From NCBI RefSeq assembly GCF_001541095.1, contig NZ_LMXH01000001.1, forward strand, positions 610,665-674,664: a stretch of DNA of 64,000 nt. The letters run 5' to 3'. The position numbers and the translations under genes were made by a program. The notes under the pieces are model-generated. The model was not told the DNA's origin. It saw nothing but the letters and a program-made list of their open reading frames with translations, and searched no databases. The DNA is from Paenibacillus sp. FJAT-26967 (GTDB lineage Bacteria; Bacillota; Bacilli; Paenibacillales; NBRC-103111). This document shows positions 29,963-38,971 of the stretch, piece by piece (position 1 is the first letter of the stretch; every line of letters begins with the position of its first letter).

Positions 29963-31160
29963 ACAACACCTGTTTTACTTGGATCACCGCAATCAGCAAG
30001 AGATTACCTATCGTGATTTTATTAAATGCCTGAATGAAATGAGCGAATATCGGTCGACGGTTTATGTGGATCGAGCAAATCCCTATCTTTTCTTCTGTGA
30101 ACTGATAATCGCTCTTCTAAATGGCAGTGATGTGCAGATTATGGATGCGGAGCAGCGCGGAACGGCTGCAGAGGAGCCTTCATTCCAGTCAAGAGTACAG
30201 CTGCGAGAACCTCAGGAGATCGTGCTTCTGCTCCGTGAACACGCAAATGCATCCGTACATATGCTCACATCCGGAACTTCGGGGAAACCCAAACGAATAA
30301 CCCATTCGATCCGTACATTACTGCCGCATAGAAGCAAAAAGAAGCGGGATGTCTGGGCGTTTGCGTACCATCCTTCTCATTTTGCGGGCATTCAAGTCTT
30401 CTTTGAAATCGTGTCTAATCTGGATACGCTTATTTACTTTTTTGACTACAGAGAGCTGCCGCTGGACGAATTGCTAACGGGTAGGGAGATTACTATAATC
30501 TCGGCGACTCCAACCTTTTACAGGTCGCTCCTTCCTTATCTGCACGGCACTTACGGCAAAGTAAGAAGAATCATTTTTGGCGGAGAGAAGTACGAGGAGA
30601 GCTTGGCGAATAAACTGAAGATTTTGTTTCCGGACGCCTTGCTCAAAAATATTTATGCGACCACGGAAACGGGGAAGCTGTTGGAGTCCCAAACGGATCT
30701 ATTCACCATCCCGCCGGCCATGCAAGGCTTACTAAAAATCGAGAACGATGAATTGCTGATTCATGAAAGCTTATTAAGAGAAGGTCCCGACTCCAGACTA
30801 ATTAGTCAAGGATGGTACTATTCCGGCGACTTAATCCAGTTCGAGACAGAGGATGAGTTTAAATTTGTCTCCAGAAAAGGGGACGTTGTTAAGGTCGGCG
30901 GATATAAAATAAATCTGCAAATAATAGAAGAAAAAGTTAAAACACTGGACGGTATTGATCATATAAGGATCTACTGCAGACCGAATTCAGTTGTCGGCAA
31001 TATGCTTACAGCTGAAATTGTGACGGATAAATACAGTGAAGTTCAAATTAAGCAGCTGTGCCGCAGCGAATTGGGACTTGAGTCGTGGGAAATACCACGG
31101 GTTATTTATTTGGTTAAAGATATTGCCCAAACCATCACTGGAAAGAAGTTGAGGAATTGA
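29946..31160 (+). CDS. Short AMP-forming acyl ligase
   Basis: 404 residues of the ANL superfamily, about 100 shorter than usual. Seen: phosphate loop TSGTSGKPK, YATTETG, YSGDL, RKGDVVKVGGYKI and the C-terminal catalytic lysine in TGKKLRN. The truncation is in the N-terminal subdomain, as in several stand-alone ligases that load carrier proteins. It overlaps the ACP gene and probably activates a carboxylic acid and loads it on ACP 1. The acid could be an aromatic or amino acid made with the upstream aldolase, but this is a guess. Confidence 0.82.
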   Translation: MAAWDEQHLFYLDHRNQQEITYRDFIKCLNEMSEYRSTVYVDRANPYLFFCELIIALLNGSDVQIMDAEQRGTAAEEPSFQSRVQLREPQEIVLLLREHANASVHMLTSGTSGKPKRITHSIRTLLPHRSKKKRDVWAFAYHPSHFAGIQVFFEIVSNLDTLIYFFDYRELPLDELLTGREITIISATPTFYRSLLPYLHGTYGKVRRIIFGGEKYEESLANKLKILFPDALLKNIYATTETGKLLESQTDLFTIPPAMQGLLKIENDELLIHESLLREGPDSRLISQGWYYSGDLIQFETEDEFKFVSRKGDVVKVGGYKINLQIIEEKVKTLDGIDHIRIYCRPNSVVGNMLTAEIVTDKYSEVQIKQLCRSELGLESWEIPRVIYLVKDIAQTITGKKLRN

Positions 31161-31870
31161 AAACTTGTGTATTGGTTACTGGAGATTCCGGGGATCTGGG
31201 GCAGTCGATATCGGAATGCTTGCTGGAGAGTGGCCATTCCGTAGTAGGACTCAGCCGGACCGAGAATAACTATATTGCCTCACTCAGAGATACTTATCCC
31301 GATCGCTATGAGCATCGTTTTGCGGATTTGTCGGACCCGGAAAGCATCGCGTCCCTTTTTCATAATCTGAGCTATAAAGTTACAGGTTTAGTTAACAATG
31401 CTGCGATGGCTTATGACGATTTAGTCACCAACGCGAGATTGGAAGATCTGGATACGATGTTTAAGGTGAATACAATTTCTCCTATTCTCTTAACGAAATA
31501 TTCCATACGGAATATGATCCTTCATAAGACGGCGGGTTCGATCGTGAATATTTCGTCGATCAGCACACAAGAAGGCTACAAAGGGTTAAGTATGTACGCC
31601 GCCACCAAGGGGGCGCTGGAATCCTTCACCAAAGGAGTCGCCAGAGAATGGGGAAGATACGGGATACGCTGCAATTGCGTAAGACCCGGATTTATGGAAA
31701 CTTCTATGAACAAGAACCTCCCGGCAGCGGATAAGCAGAAAATTTATCGCAGGAACTCTCTTCAAGGCCCTGTTGAAATAGGAAGCGTAGCCGAAACAAC
31801 CTTGTTTTTGCTGTCTGCAAAGTCAAGCTCCATTACGGGAGCCATCATCGATGTTCATGCAGGAGCGTAA
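31157..31870 (+). CDS. Short-chain dehydrogenase/reductase
   Basis: 237 residues, TTG start overlapping the ligase stop (TTGA). Rossmann-fold SDR with the active-site residues Ser in NISSIS and Tyr/Lys in YAATK, plus NNAA. The cofactor loop reads TGDSGDLG; the usual third glycine (TGxxxGxG) is an aspartate. The family includes 3-oxoacyl-ACP reductases. Position between ligase and BtrH-like genes suggests reduction of an ACP-bound or sugar-like intermediate. Substrate unknown. Confidence 0.85.
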   Translation: MKTCVLVTGDSGDLGQSISECLLESGHSVVGLSRTENNYIASLRDTYPDRYEHRFADLSDPESIASLFHNLSYKVTGLVNNAAMAYDDLVTNARLEDLDTMFKVNTISPILLTKYSIRNMILHKTAGSIVNISSISTQEGYKGLSMYAATKGALESFTKGVAREWGRYGIRCNCVRPGFMETSMNKNLPAADKQKIYRRNSLQGPVEIGSVAETTLFLLSAKSSSITGAIIDVHAGA

Positions 31871-32722
31871 ATGAACCTACAATTGGAAACTGTGCACTAT
31901 GAGACGGAATATGGAGATTATGATTGCGAAATCAATGCCCTTATATATTGGCTAAGGCATGAAGGTATCGAATACGACTCTCTGCTGCGGAATAACTGGG
32001 ATTTCAGATTCGACTCCTTGAACGACACGTTCAAAGGGACCATCCCGTTAAAGGATCAACTGAAGCATTTGGAACTTCATAATCAAATGAACTACAGCAT
32101 TCGTCAACCTAATGAGCTTGCGGATGAAAGCCGTCTTATTGTAGCTCTCGATGCATTTTCTCTGCCCTATGCTCAAGAACATTTCAGAACACGAAACCAG
32201 ATCCATTATACGCCGGTGTATTATATAAACCGTGAGCTTATTGAAATAACCGATCCGATTTTCAAAAAAAGATTTTTCATTAACGGGGATGAGTTAACCG
32301 AGTATTGGGGTCATTTCCGTGAGCCCATTATCGAAATTCATTGTATAGGCACTTCTCAAGTGGAGAAACCGGCTGAAGTATACATTCTTCAACAAGACCT
32401 GGATAACTATTATCTGGGTCATGTGAACCAGCTTCAGAAGAGAATAACCGCTTTTCTATCAACGAATGAATCGCTGAGAAGTCTCCATGAGTTCAAGCGT
32501 TATTACTCTTTATTCAATGGAATGCTGGTAGCGAGGGAAGTGTTTCTCCGGAAGTGGGGACTCATGGATGCTCATGAGGAAGTCGTTCATAAGTGGAAGA
32601 AGTTAATGAAAACCTGGATGGGGATTTGTGTGAATCCGGAGCGGAATACGCCGGTGTTTCAGCGGAATTTAGTTGAACTTGCAGACTATGAAGTTGAATT
32701 TTTGAGAAAACTCAGACTCTGA
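31871..32722 (+). CDS. BtrH_N-like Cys-His-Asp protein, paralog 1
   Basis: 283 residues, ATG directly after the SDR stop. I read it as related to the N-terminal domain of butirosin protein BtrH, which moves an acyl group from an ACP to an amine. Support: Cys19 at the start of a helix (YDCEINAL), His112 (NQIHYTPVYY), Asp128 (IEITDPIFKK) and the LDAFSLPY segment before the histidine, an arrangement like a papain-type fold. The rest is helical with no known motif. No signal peptide. The next gene is a paralog with the same spacing, and free ACPs lie on both sides. Acyl transfer or chain release is inferred; family assignment is by eye. Confidence 0.6.
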   Translation: MNLQLETVHYETEYGDYDCEINALIYWLRHEGIEYDSLLRNNWDFRFDSLNDTFKGTIPLKDQLKHLELHNQMNYSIRQPNELADESRLIVALDAFSLPYAQEHFRTRNQIHYTPVYYINRELIEITDPIFKKRFFINGDELTEYWGHFREPIIEIHCIGTSQVEKPAEVYILQQDLDNYYLGHVNQLQKRITAFLSTNESLRSLHEFKRYYSLFNGMLVAREVFLRKWGLMDAHEEVVHKWKKLMKTWMGICVNPERNTPVFQRNLVELADYEVEFLRKLRL

Positions 32723-32748
32723 CTCTTATATAAAAAGGTGTGTTCCCA

Positions 32749-33594
32749 TTGTTTGACGTTCCGTACGGGGTATTTGAATGTTTTACAAACGCTACCACCG
32801 CTATTTTAAAAAACAGCAAGATCAATCCGGTCGAGCTTTATAAGTTCAACTGGGATTTCTTCTACAATAGCCAGTATGACTTTATAAGCGGGAATGTGGA
32901 TAATCTGGTTCTACTCCAATTTGCGCGCAGCAATTACGGGCTGGAATTTCAGGAGCTGGAGTTTAGCTATATTCCGGACAATGAGTATACCATTCTAGCT
33001 CTGAACTCGTTCTATGTCCCGTATATGACGGAGCTCTATCAAATTGCCGACCAGCTGCATTATGTAATCGCCAGGAAGCAGGAAAATGAGTTTGAAATTA
33101 TAGATCCCTTCTATAAGATTCAAGAGAAATTTTCCGGTAAAGATGTACATGAGTTATGGTCCTATTATTCCAAGCCTGTCATCCGAATCGATGTGTCTTC
33201 AGTCGGGAAAGCATCATCATTTGCAACCGACCAAGTGGTTCCCTATATCTTAACCTTGGATTATCCCCATCAATATGAATCGGTTTTTCAGCTGCTTAGC
33301 GGCAGCCTAGGGGGGATTGATTTCGGCGGTTCGAAGAACTTCTTGGAGAGTCCGCTGTTCAAAAGATATTTCTCCAGTATAAGAACCGTTCTGAAAAATC
33401 GGGAAACTTTTTTTGAAATCGAGAAAATAAATAAGGCCAGTATTACCAATGTATTGACGGGCTGGCAAGCTGTCCTTAAGGAACTCATTAAACTATCTTC
33501 GACACGAAGAACAAGCGGGCTAGTGGATTCCTTCGAAAGAGCCATACACCATGAGGTTCTTTTCCTGAACAGCTTCAAAGCCATTCATATGTAA
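32749..33594 (+). CDS. BtrH_N-like Cys-His-Asp protein, paralog 2
   Basis: 281 residues from TTG at 32749, eight bases after AAAGGTG; a GTG at 32740 overlaps that RBS. Paralog of the preceding gene: Cys11 (FECFTNAT), His104 (QLHYVIAR) and Asp119 (IIDPFYK), with 93 residues between Cys and His in both proteins. LNSFYVPY matches LDAFSLPY and HELWSYY matches the corresponding segment. Overall sequence is otherwise divergent, so the pair may have split functions or form a heterodimer. It lies just before ACP 2. No signal peptide or membrane segment. Confidence 0.6.
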   Translation: MFDVPYGVFECFTNATTAILKNSKINPVELYKFNWDFFYNSQYDFISGNVDNLVLLQFARSNYGLEFQELEFSYIPDNEYTILALNSFYVPYMTELYQIADQLHYVIARKQENEFEIIDPFYKIQEKFSGKDVHELWSYYSKPVIRIDVSSVGKASSFATDQVVPYILTLDYPHQYESVFQLLSGSLGGIDFGGSKNFLESPLFKRYFSSIRTVLKNRETFFEIEKINKASITNVLTGWQAVLKELIKLSSTRRTSGLVDSFERAIHHEVLFLNSFKAIHM

Positions 33595-33613
33595 AGCTAA
33601 AGGGGGGACAGCT

Positions 33614-33865
33614 ATGGATGAATCCGCAGTGAGAGAAATAGTAATAAGGTCTTTAGAGGACGTTCTGGAGAAGAAAATCCCTTCAATAGAGGAATGCAAC
33701 TTGATTGATGAGGGACTGGATTCTTTCAAGCTTTTGAATCTTCTTGTCCTGCTTGAGGAAGAATTGAATTTTGAATTCGAGGACCATGATCTGGCACCGG
33801 AAAATTTTACGACACTGGCGGCATTTATGGAAATGTTATCCAAATACAACGTTGATACCAGTTGA
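33614..33865 (+). CDS. Free-standing acyl carrier protein 2
   Basis: 83 residues; carrier motif DEGLDSFKLLNL supplies the phosphopantetheine serine. Strong AGGGGGGA-type RBS. Diverged from ACP 1 but with the same DSF core. Probably donor or acceptor for the BtrH-like proteins or the ligase. Confidence 0.85.
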   Translation: MDESAVREIVIRSLEDVLEKKIPSIEECNLIDEGLDSFKLLNLLVLLEEELNFEFEDHDLAPENFTTLAAFMEMLSKYNVDTS

Positions 33866-33889
33866 AATGAAATTTAGGAGGAAATAACC

Positions 33890-34447
33890 GTGTTCAAAGT
33901 CGTCTTCTTTATGCTTACTTTGATTTTGCTTACAAGCTGTGCATCCCCGGGGGTAGAAGAGTTTAAATTAAGTAATAAGGCCCCTCAAAATGTAACGGCT
34001 ATTAACAGTGACTCCTCTGCCGGGCAATCCGCAGATCAACAGGATGCAGCCAAAGCTGTAGAGAACTTAGGAGGGAAAGATTTGGAGAAGAGTATCTTAA
34101 CTATGGAAACGAAGATGTGGGATGCATTTGCTGACGGAAATGCGGAAAAGTTCCTGGAAGTCGTTGCAAACGATGCGGTGATGGTTGTGGGCGGGATTAC
34201 GGAAACGGGAGCGGACTACGCGAAATTCATTCCTGAAATTGAAGTGACGAGTTACAAGATAGAGAAATTCACAACGAAAGTCATTCACCCCAACGTTGTT
34301 TTAACGAATTACTTTGTTAAAATAGAAGCGCCGAATACGGATGCGGCGGGAACGTTCAATGTGTCGTCATTATGGAAAAAAACAGGTGAACACTGGAAAC
34401 TGGTGTTTAATCAAGATGCCCGCATTTATGGAGAGATCCCCCAATAA
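33890..34447 (+). CDS. Lipoprotein with NTF2-like (DUF4440/SnoaL) domain
   Basis: 185 residues, GTG start eight bases after AGGAGG. Lipobox LTSC near residue 17 after a short hydrophobic stretch, so it is probably anchored outside the membrane. Residues ~65-180 have the pattern of DUF4440/NTF2-like domains (METKMWDAFADGN at the start, WKLVFNQD at the end). It ends the synthase operon at a strong terminator. Role unknown; binding of a small molecule, perhaps the product, is possible. Confidence 0.75.
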   Translation: MFKVVFFMLTLILLTSCASPGVEEFKLSNKAPQNVTAINSDSSAGQSADQQDAAKAVENLGGKDLEKSILTMETKMWDAFADGNAEKFLEVVANDAVMVVGGITETGADYAKFIPEIEVTSYKIEKFTTKVIHPNVVLTNYFVKIEAPNTDAAGTFNVSSLWKKTGEHWKLVFNQDARIYGEIPQ

Positions 34448-34459
34448 ACACGCGAATAT

Positions 34460-34504
34460 TGACAAAAAAGGTCAGCCGGAAACATCGGCTGACCTTTTTT
34501 GTCA
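34460..34504. terminator. Bidirectional rho-independent terminator
   Basis: Perfect 19-bp inverted repeat (34460-34478 with 34486-34504) around a 7-base loop; the stem contains A6 and T6 tracts, so it reads as a terminator in both directions. It separates the convergent lipoprotein gene and the - strand discoidin gene, whose stop codon lies in the right arm. Confidence 0.93.
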
Positions 34505-36187
34505 GGATAGCTCTACAGCCGAGCCTTCTAGAGAAATATTTGGCCGGGAAGCAGCAATGCCGTAAACATCAACTCCCCACAGTGAATAAGTCCAAGGCGA
34601 TCCTCTTTTAATTCCCAAGACTCTTACGTATCTACCGCTATGATGGACGGAATGAATGTCCTCCACCCCGCTTTTGCCCTTTGTAGTCGAGTAAACGGTA
34701 TTCCATTGTTTTCCGTCAGCGGATAAATCAACCTGATATTGCTCGGCGTAAGAATACTCCCAATCCAAAATAATGCGATCAATTGCGTAATGATCCAATA
34801 GATCAATGATGACCCACTCCGTATCACTCCCCTCCCGGCTGCTCCATCTTGTTTTGGAATTGCCATCCGTGATGTTCGCTTTGACATAAACCGAGTTTTC
34901 TTCCGAGGAAGCGGTTACGGGTTTGCCTAAAGCAACATTACCTTGTACGGCTTCATATCGGATGGAAATCCGGTCGTTAATCGTAGTCATGTAATCGGAT
35001 GAGCTTTTTACCTTAATATGAATGTGATAATGAGAACCGGGTATGAGATCCGTCAATTCGAAATAATTAAACAGTGTGGTTCCGATAAGCTTGTCATTCG
35101 AATAAATTTCATACTTTTCAAGATAAAATCCTTCACCTGGTTCTTGCCATCTTAAATGAATTTTATCCGAACCGATTTTTTCGTGGTGAAGTTTCAGATC
35201 AAGCTCCTCAAGAGCGTTTGTCACTGTGAAGTAATGTTCTCTATTATTTGTCGTTTTCGAAAGAATGGCGCTTTGTATATCTTGAATCACCTTAACCTCT
35301 AATGTATGTAGTTTGGTTACATAATGTAAGATATTCAAGCTGCGATTGCCTGTCAATCTGGCCTTAACCACTGTATTTTTTAATTGTTCCGCCAAAGTGA
35401 CAATAGCCTGCAGCTGGTCTATCACTTCGCCAGGGAAATGGATCCGGGTTAAGAATAGAGACAGATAATAACGGGAGCCTGCAAGAACAGCGAATATGTT
35501 CTCCAGGTTGTCATACGGAACGGGATAATCAGCTTCAGCATGAATCTGCGCGATTATGGCAGCGATCTGTTCATAGAGCTGGAAGTTATCCTCGAAGTCG
35601 ATAAACTCCCGTTCGAATTTCTTAATGGCGGCCAATACGGCTTCTTCATTAAACGTATAGGTATCATACGACAGCTCGACTATGAATCTGAAAGGTTCTC
35701 GCAAATGATTGTATGCGGCAGCTATATCAGATTCTTGGTATTCAACGGCTTCCAGGACGGGAATATCCGAGATGATAAAGGAGTTCGTATCCTGATGGTA
35801 GGAATTAAGGGTTAAGGCGTGTATACCGGGAAGATGTGTGAGATGGGGGATGTGCTTTTGATAGATATGCATGTATAAGCATGCACCTGTCTGTAGCCGC
35901 TCTTCTATATAACCCCGGGCGCTCTGAAAGTCGGGGAACATCTTTTTGTCCAGGGTGAGGTTCATGATGCTTAAATCATCCAGGCTGTTCGTATCCATCG
36001 TCCATCTGTTTAATTGCTGTGTGATAATCTGATCCATAATTTCTTCCGTACGTACATAAGCGTTATAGAATAAATAATCGACCGGTACTTCATTTTGTAA
36101 TAAACCGTATAGAATCTGGACTTTCAGACAGTTTATATGCCGGTATTTGAAGTAGGACAAGATATTTTTGTTTAAAATAACAATCAC
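34502..36187 (-). CDS. BtrH_N-like domain fused to FN3 and F5/8C (discoidin) domains
   Basis: 561 residues. The N-terminal ~150 residues show Cys20 (RHINCLKVQ), His123 (PGIHALTLN) and Asp141 (FIISDIPV), the same order and similar spacing as the BtrH-like proteins of the neighbouring operon. A helical region with LAGSRYYLS follows. Residues ~325-405 look like a fibronectin type III domain and ~410-545 like an F5/8 type C domain (NVALGKPVTAS, DGNSKTRWSS, WVIIDL, SGRYVRVLG). No signal peptide. The annotated GTG overlaps the sequence GAGGTGAT, which looks like the RBS itself, so translation may begin downstream, perhaps at an ATT eight bases after GAGG. Function unknown; paralog at 53939. Confidence 0.8.
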   Translation of the reverse strand: MIVILNKNILSYFKYRHINCLKVQILYGLLQNEVPVDYLFYNAYVRTEEIMDQIITQQLNRWTMDTNSLDDLSIMNLTLDKKMFPDFQSARGYIEERLQTGACLYMHIYQKHIPHLTHLPGIHALTLNSYHQDTNSFIISDIPVLEAVEYQESDIAAAYNHLREPFRFIVELSYDTYTFNEEAVLAAIKKFEREFIDFEDNFQLYEQIAAIIAQIHAEADYPVPYDNLENIFAVLAGSRYYLSLFLTRIHFPGEVIDQLQAIVTLAEQLKNTVVKARLTGNRSLNILHYVTKLHTLEVKVIQDIQSAILSKTTNNREHYFTVTNALEELDLKLHHEKIGSDKIHLRWQEPGEGFYLEKYEIYSNDKLIGTTLFNYFELTDLIPGSHYHIHIKVKSSSDYMTTINDRISIRYEAVQGNVALGKPVTASSEENSVYVKANITDGNSKTRWSSREGSDTEWVIIDLLDHYAIDRIILDWEYSYAEQYQVDLSADGKQWNTVYSTTKGKSGVEDIHSVHHSGRYVRVLGIKRGSPWTYSLWGVDVYGIAASRPNISLEGSAVELS

Positions 36188-36407
36188 CTCATCAAATTTT
36201 ATACATAGAAGAAAGCTCTACCATGATTATAATAAAGGAGTAAAATATAGTAAATTATTAAAGACTAAAAACGTGTATTTTATATTTTGGGATGATGATA
36301 GTAAAGAATCAGTTCGAAGTTGGGATGAGAATGGAGCGGTGCAGACGAAAATAATGCTTTATGCTGAAAAGCTCGAATGAAAGAGGTAAGCAATTCCAAC
36401 AAATGGA

Positions 36408-36443
36408 TTGACAGCGTTAGATAAATACAGGTAATATACAAGT
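36408..36443 (+). promoter_or_regulatory. Promoter/operator unit 1 (TTGACA + 19-nt motif)
   Basis: TTGACA at 36408-36413, an 11-base gap, then ATACAGGTAATATACAAGT at 36425-36443. TAATAT, 18 bases after TTGACA, could serve as -10. The 19-mer is nearly repeated in unit 2 with the same distance from TTGACA. Proposed operator for the GntR fusion regulator at 46567. Confidence 0.6.
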
Positions 36444-36550
36444 ATAAAATTTATTCATTGTTTTACTGAAAACGGCATCCCGCGAAACGGCTCATTTGAA
36501 AACAGTGGTTAACAGGATGTCATGAACGTCTATGTAATGGGAGTTTATTC

Positions 36551-36586
36551 TTGACACTCTGACATATATACAGGTAAGTTACAAGT
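36551..36586 (+). promoter_or_regulatory. Promoter/operator unit 2 (TTGACA + 19-nt motif)
   Basis: TTGACA at 36551-36556, 11-base gap, then ATACAGGTAAGTTACAAGT at 36568-36586, differing from unit 1 at 2 of 19 positions. The core GTAAGTTAC is palindromic, as expected for a GntR-family site. Confidence 0.6.
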
Positions 36587-36773
36587 GTGTTTGCCAGAGG
36601 ACGATTTATAATTCATGAAGCTGCGGGATGAGGTTAAGCTGGATAGAGAAGACGGTCGATTGGAGATTCTATTTAATACGACATCGGATAACTCTGATTT
36701 ATCTCAATTTGGGAAGATATAGGAAGCTTGTATCCGGCATTTCTTTACATGAAGATGAATGAATTGCCCAAGG

Positions 36774-36787
36774 TGAAAGCGCTTTCC
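36774..36787 (+). promoter_or_regulatory. cre-like box (CcpA)
   Basis: TGAAAGCGCTTTCC matches the cre consensus TGWNANCGNTNWCA at 13 of 14 positions. It lies between the promoter units and the first permease gene, fitting catabolite repression of sugar uptake. Confidence 0.65.
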
Positions 36788-36981
36788 TACAAATATCCTC
36801 CCATCCGACGCATCTTTGAATCTATCGTTAACTGTGCGCGAGTCACCTGGTTCATACACAATAATAAGAGTTTCTGTCGTTCTCTGCATGAAGACGGCGG
36901 CAGCAAGAAGAAAAAATGGGAAGTGTCTCCGGGTGTGTACCGCCTGGTACAACCCTGCAGGGACAAATGAGGGGTGAGCTT

Positions 36982-37938
36982 TTGAACACTGTAGTGAACA
37001 AAATGGAGACCGGCACAAAGCCGGGGAAATGGAAACGCATTCAGAACAGACTTTGGAAAGACCGCTATATCTATTTGCTTCTTGCGCCAGGTCTTCTGTA
37101 TTTTATCGTGTACCGCTATATTCCTATGCTGGGTATTGCCATCGCCTTCAAGGAGTATAGTCCGTTTCTCGGTTTTGCCGACAGCCCATGGGTAGGATTC
37201 GATAATTTCGCCCGGATCTTCGAAAGTTCCGAGGTGATCCGCGTACTTGGGAATACGCTCATTATTTCCCTTCTGCAGATTATTTTTGCCTTTCCGGCAC
37301 CGATCCTGCTGGCCATTATGCTTAATGAAGTCTCGCGGTCGGCAACGAAGCGCATCATTCAATCTGTCGTTTATTTGCCCCACTTCTTATCGTGGGTAGT
37401 GGTGGTGGGAATCGTGACGATCTTTTTCCGGAATGATGGTCTGGTCAATGATTTTCTGGTACTGGTCATGGGTATGGAGCAGGGCGTCCCTTTCTTGACG
37501 AATCCGGATTATTTCCGTATCTTCCTGGTTCTTGAAGTGATCTGGAAGGAAGCCGGATGGGGGACGATTATATTCCTGGCCGCTTTGGCCGGAGTGAATC
37601 CTTCCTTGTACGAAGCGGCGGTTATGGACGGCGCCAGCAGGCTGCGCCAAATTTGGCACATTACGCTGCCGGCTATCCGCAGCACGATTATCATTCTGCT
37701 GATTATCCGTTTGGGCGACGTTCTAGAAGTCGGATTTGAGCAGGTTTTCTTGCAGCTTAATGCGTTTAACATGGAAATCGGCAATACGCTCGATACCTTC
37801 GTGTACTACAAGGGGATCCAGCAGTCGGATTACAGTTTGTCAACGGCGGTCGGAGTCTTTAAAGGAATCGTCGGGCTGGTGCTGGTTATTACAGCCAATA
37901 AGCTGGCCAAACGGTTTGGAGAACAAGGGGTTTATTGA
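36982..37938 (+). CDS. ABC sugar transporter permease, LplB type
   Basis: 318 residues from TTG at 36982, chosen for AGGGGTGA five bases upstream; a longer frame from 36916 adds a tail without an RBS. Six hydrophobic segments and the EAA loop (EAAVMDGASRLRQIWHITLP) that docks with the ATPase are visible. Belongs to the LplB group that imports complex oligosaccharides in Bacillus and Paenibacillus. Overlaps the next permease frame, and the binding protein follows. No ATPase gene is present, as is typical for this group, which shares an MsmX-like ATPase. Confidence 0.93.
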   Translation: MNTVVNKMETGTKPGKWKRIQNRLWKDRYIYLLLAPGLLYFIVYRYIPMLGIAIAFKEYSPFLGFADSPWVGFDNFARIFESSEVIRVLGNTLIISLLQIIFAFPAPILLAIMLNEVSRSATKRIIQSVVYLPHFLSWVVVVGIVTIFFRNDGLVNDFLVLVMGMEQGVPFLTNPDYFRIFLVLEVIWKEAGWGTIIFLAALAGVNPSLYEAAVMDGASRLRQIWHITLPAIRSTIIILLIIRLGDVLEVGFEQVFLQLNAFNMEIGNTLDTFVYYKGIQQSDYSLSTAVGVFKGIVGLVLVITANKLAKRFGEQGVY

Positions 37939-37985
37939 GTGAAGAAAGCTTTCCTGCCGGGAAAGCTGTGAGGAGTGAAAACGGA

Positions 37986-38864
37986 ATGAATGCGCTAAAG
38001 CATAAATCAATGTTCGACCGGCTGTTTGATACCGTCAATCTGACGATTCTTGTCCTGATTTCCTGCGTGATGATCTTTCCTTTTATCTACCTGTTCTCTG
38101 TATCGTTCTCCTCCTATGAGGATTTTCTGGGCAGCAAGCTGCTCTTGTGGCCATCGAACTGGACGACGGATGCTTATGAATATATTCTCCAGTCCAAAGC
38201 TTTCCGCCAGTCGCTGCTTAATACGATCTTCGTCACGATAGTCGGAACGGTGGTCAATCTGTTCTTTACGGCAACGATGGCCTACGCGTTATCAAGACCG
38301 ATCATCGGTCAGCGGGGATTGATGATGATGGTTGTGTTCACGCTGCTGTTCTCAGCAGGCATGATCCCTACCTATCTGGTTGTAAAAGCAACCGGCCTTC
38401 TCGATTCCGTCTGGTCGCTGATCCTGCCGGTGGCGATTACCCCTTTTAATCTCATTGTAATGAGACAGTTTTTCTTAGGCATTCCGGATGATTTGAAAGA
38501 AGCCGGCGTTATTGACGGAGCGAATGACCTTCAAGTGTTCACGCGTATTATTCTTCCGCTCTCCAAGCCTTCGCTGGCTGCATTCAGTCTGTTCTATGCC
38601 GTCACACATTGGAACAATTATTTTGCTCCTATCCTGTATATTAACAATTCGGACAAATGGACGATCCAGGTCATCCTTCGTCAAATCGTTGTAATGGGGG
38701 AGACTACGGCGACACTGGCAGATTCTTTCGTGGAAAATCCGCCTCCGCCGGAAACCATCCAGATGGCGGCCATTCTATTGGCAACTCTGCCTATCCTTGT
38801 CGTTTATCCGTTCCTGCAAAAGCACTTCGCCAAAGGCGTTATGCTCGGGGCGGTTAAAGGCTGA
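37986..38864 (+). CDS. ABC sugar transporter permease, LplC type
   Basis: 292 residues from ATG 37986 (AGGAGTG eight bases upstream); a TTG at 37935 overlapping the previous stop is the alternative. Six membrane segments; EAA loop EAGVIDGANDLQVFTRIILP; the C-terminal GVMLGAVKG is typical of LplC/YtcP proteins. Forms the membrane channel with the preceding permease. Confidence 0.93.
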   Translation: MNALKHKSMFDRLFDTVNLTILVLISCVMIFPFIYLFSVSFSSYEDFLGSKLLLWPSNWTTDAYEYILQSKAFRQSLLNTIFVTIVGTVVNLFFTATMAYALSRPIIGQRGLMMMVVFTLLFSAGMIPTYLVVKATGLLDSVWSLILPVAITPFNLIVMRQFFLGIPDDLKEAGVIDGANDLQVFTRIILPLSKPSLAAFSLFYAVTHWNNYFAPILYINNSDKWTIQVILRQIVVMGETTATLADSFVENPPPPETIQMAAILLATLPILVVYPFLQKHFAKGVMLGAVKG

Positions 38865-38971
38865 TTGTGTTTCTCGGCAGCGGAATAATCCGCTCTAAAT
38901 GCAAGCTTCATAATAACTGATGGTTTCAAGGATTCATCCTATATATGAATGAACAATTGGGGGGTAACAGA

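Larger units (their letters stand above)
36188..36981. other. Regulatory intergenic region upstream of transporter operon
   Basis: About 790 bases with no convincing gene. It contains two near-identical promoter/operator units and a cre-like box, listed separately, and a small imperfect inverted repeat near 36931-36955 just before the first permease. A 70-codon + strand frame at 36168-36380 has no RBS or recognisable product and was not called. Confidence 0.6.

Noticed and set aside
33890..34447. NTF2-like lipoprotein as a polyketide cyclase
   Set aside because: SnoaL-like folds include cyclases, but the lipobox places this protein outside the cell.
36168..36380. 70-codon + strand frame
   Set aside because: Overlaps the 5' end of the discoidin gene, AT-rich, no RBS or family resemblance.
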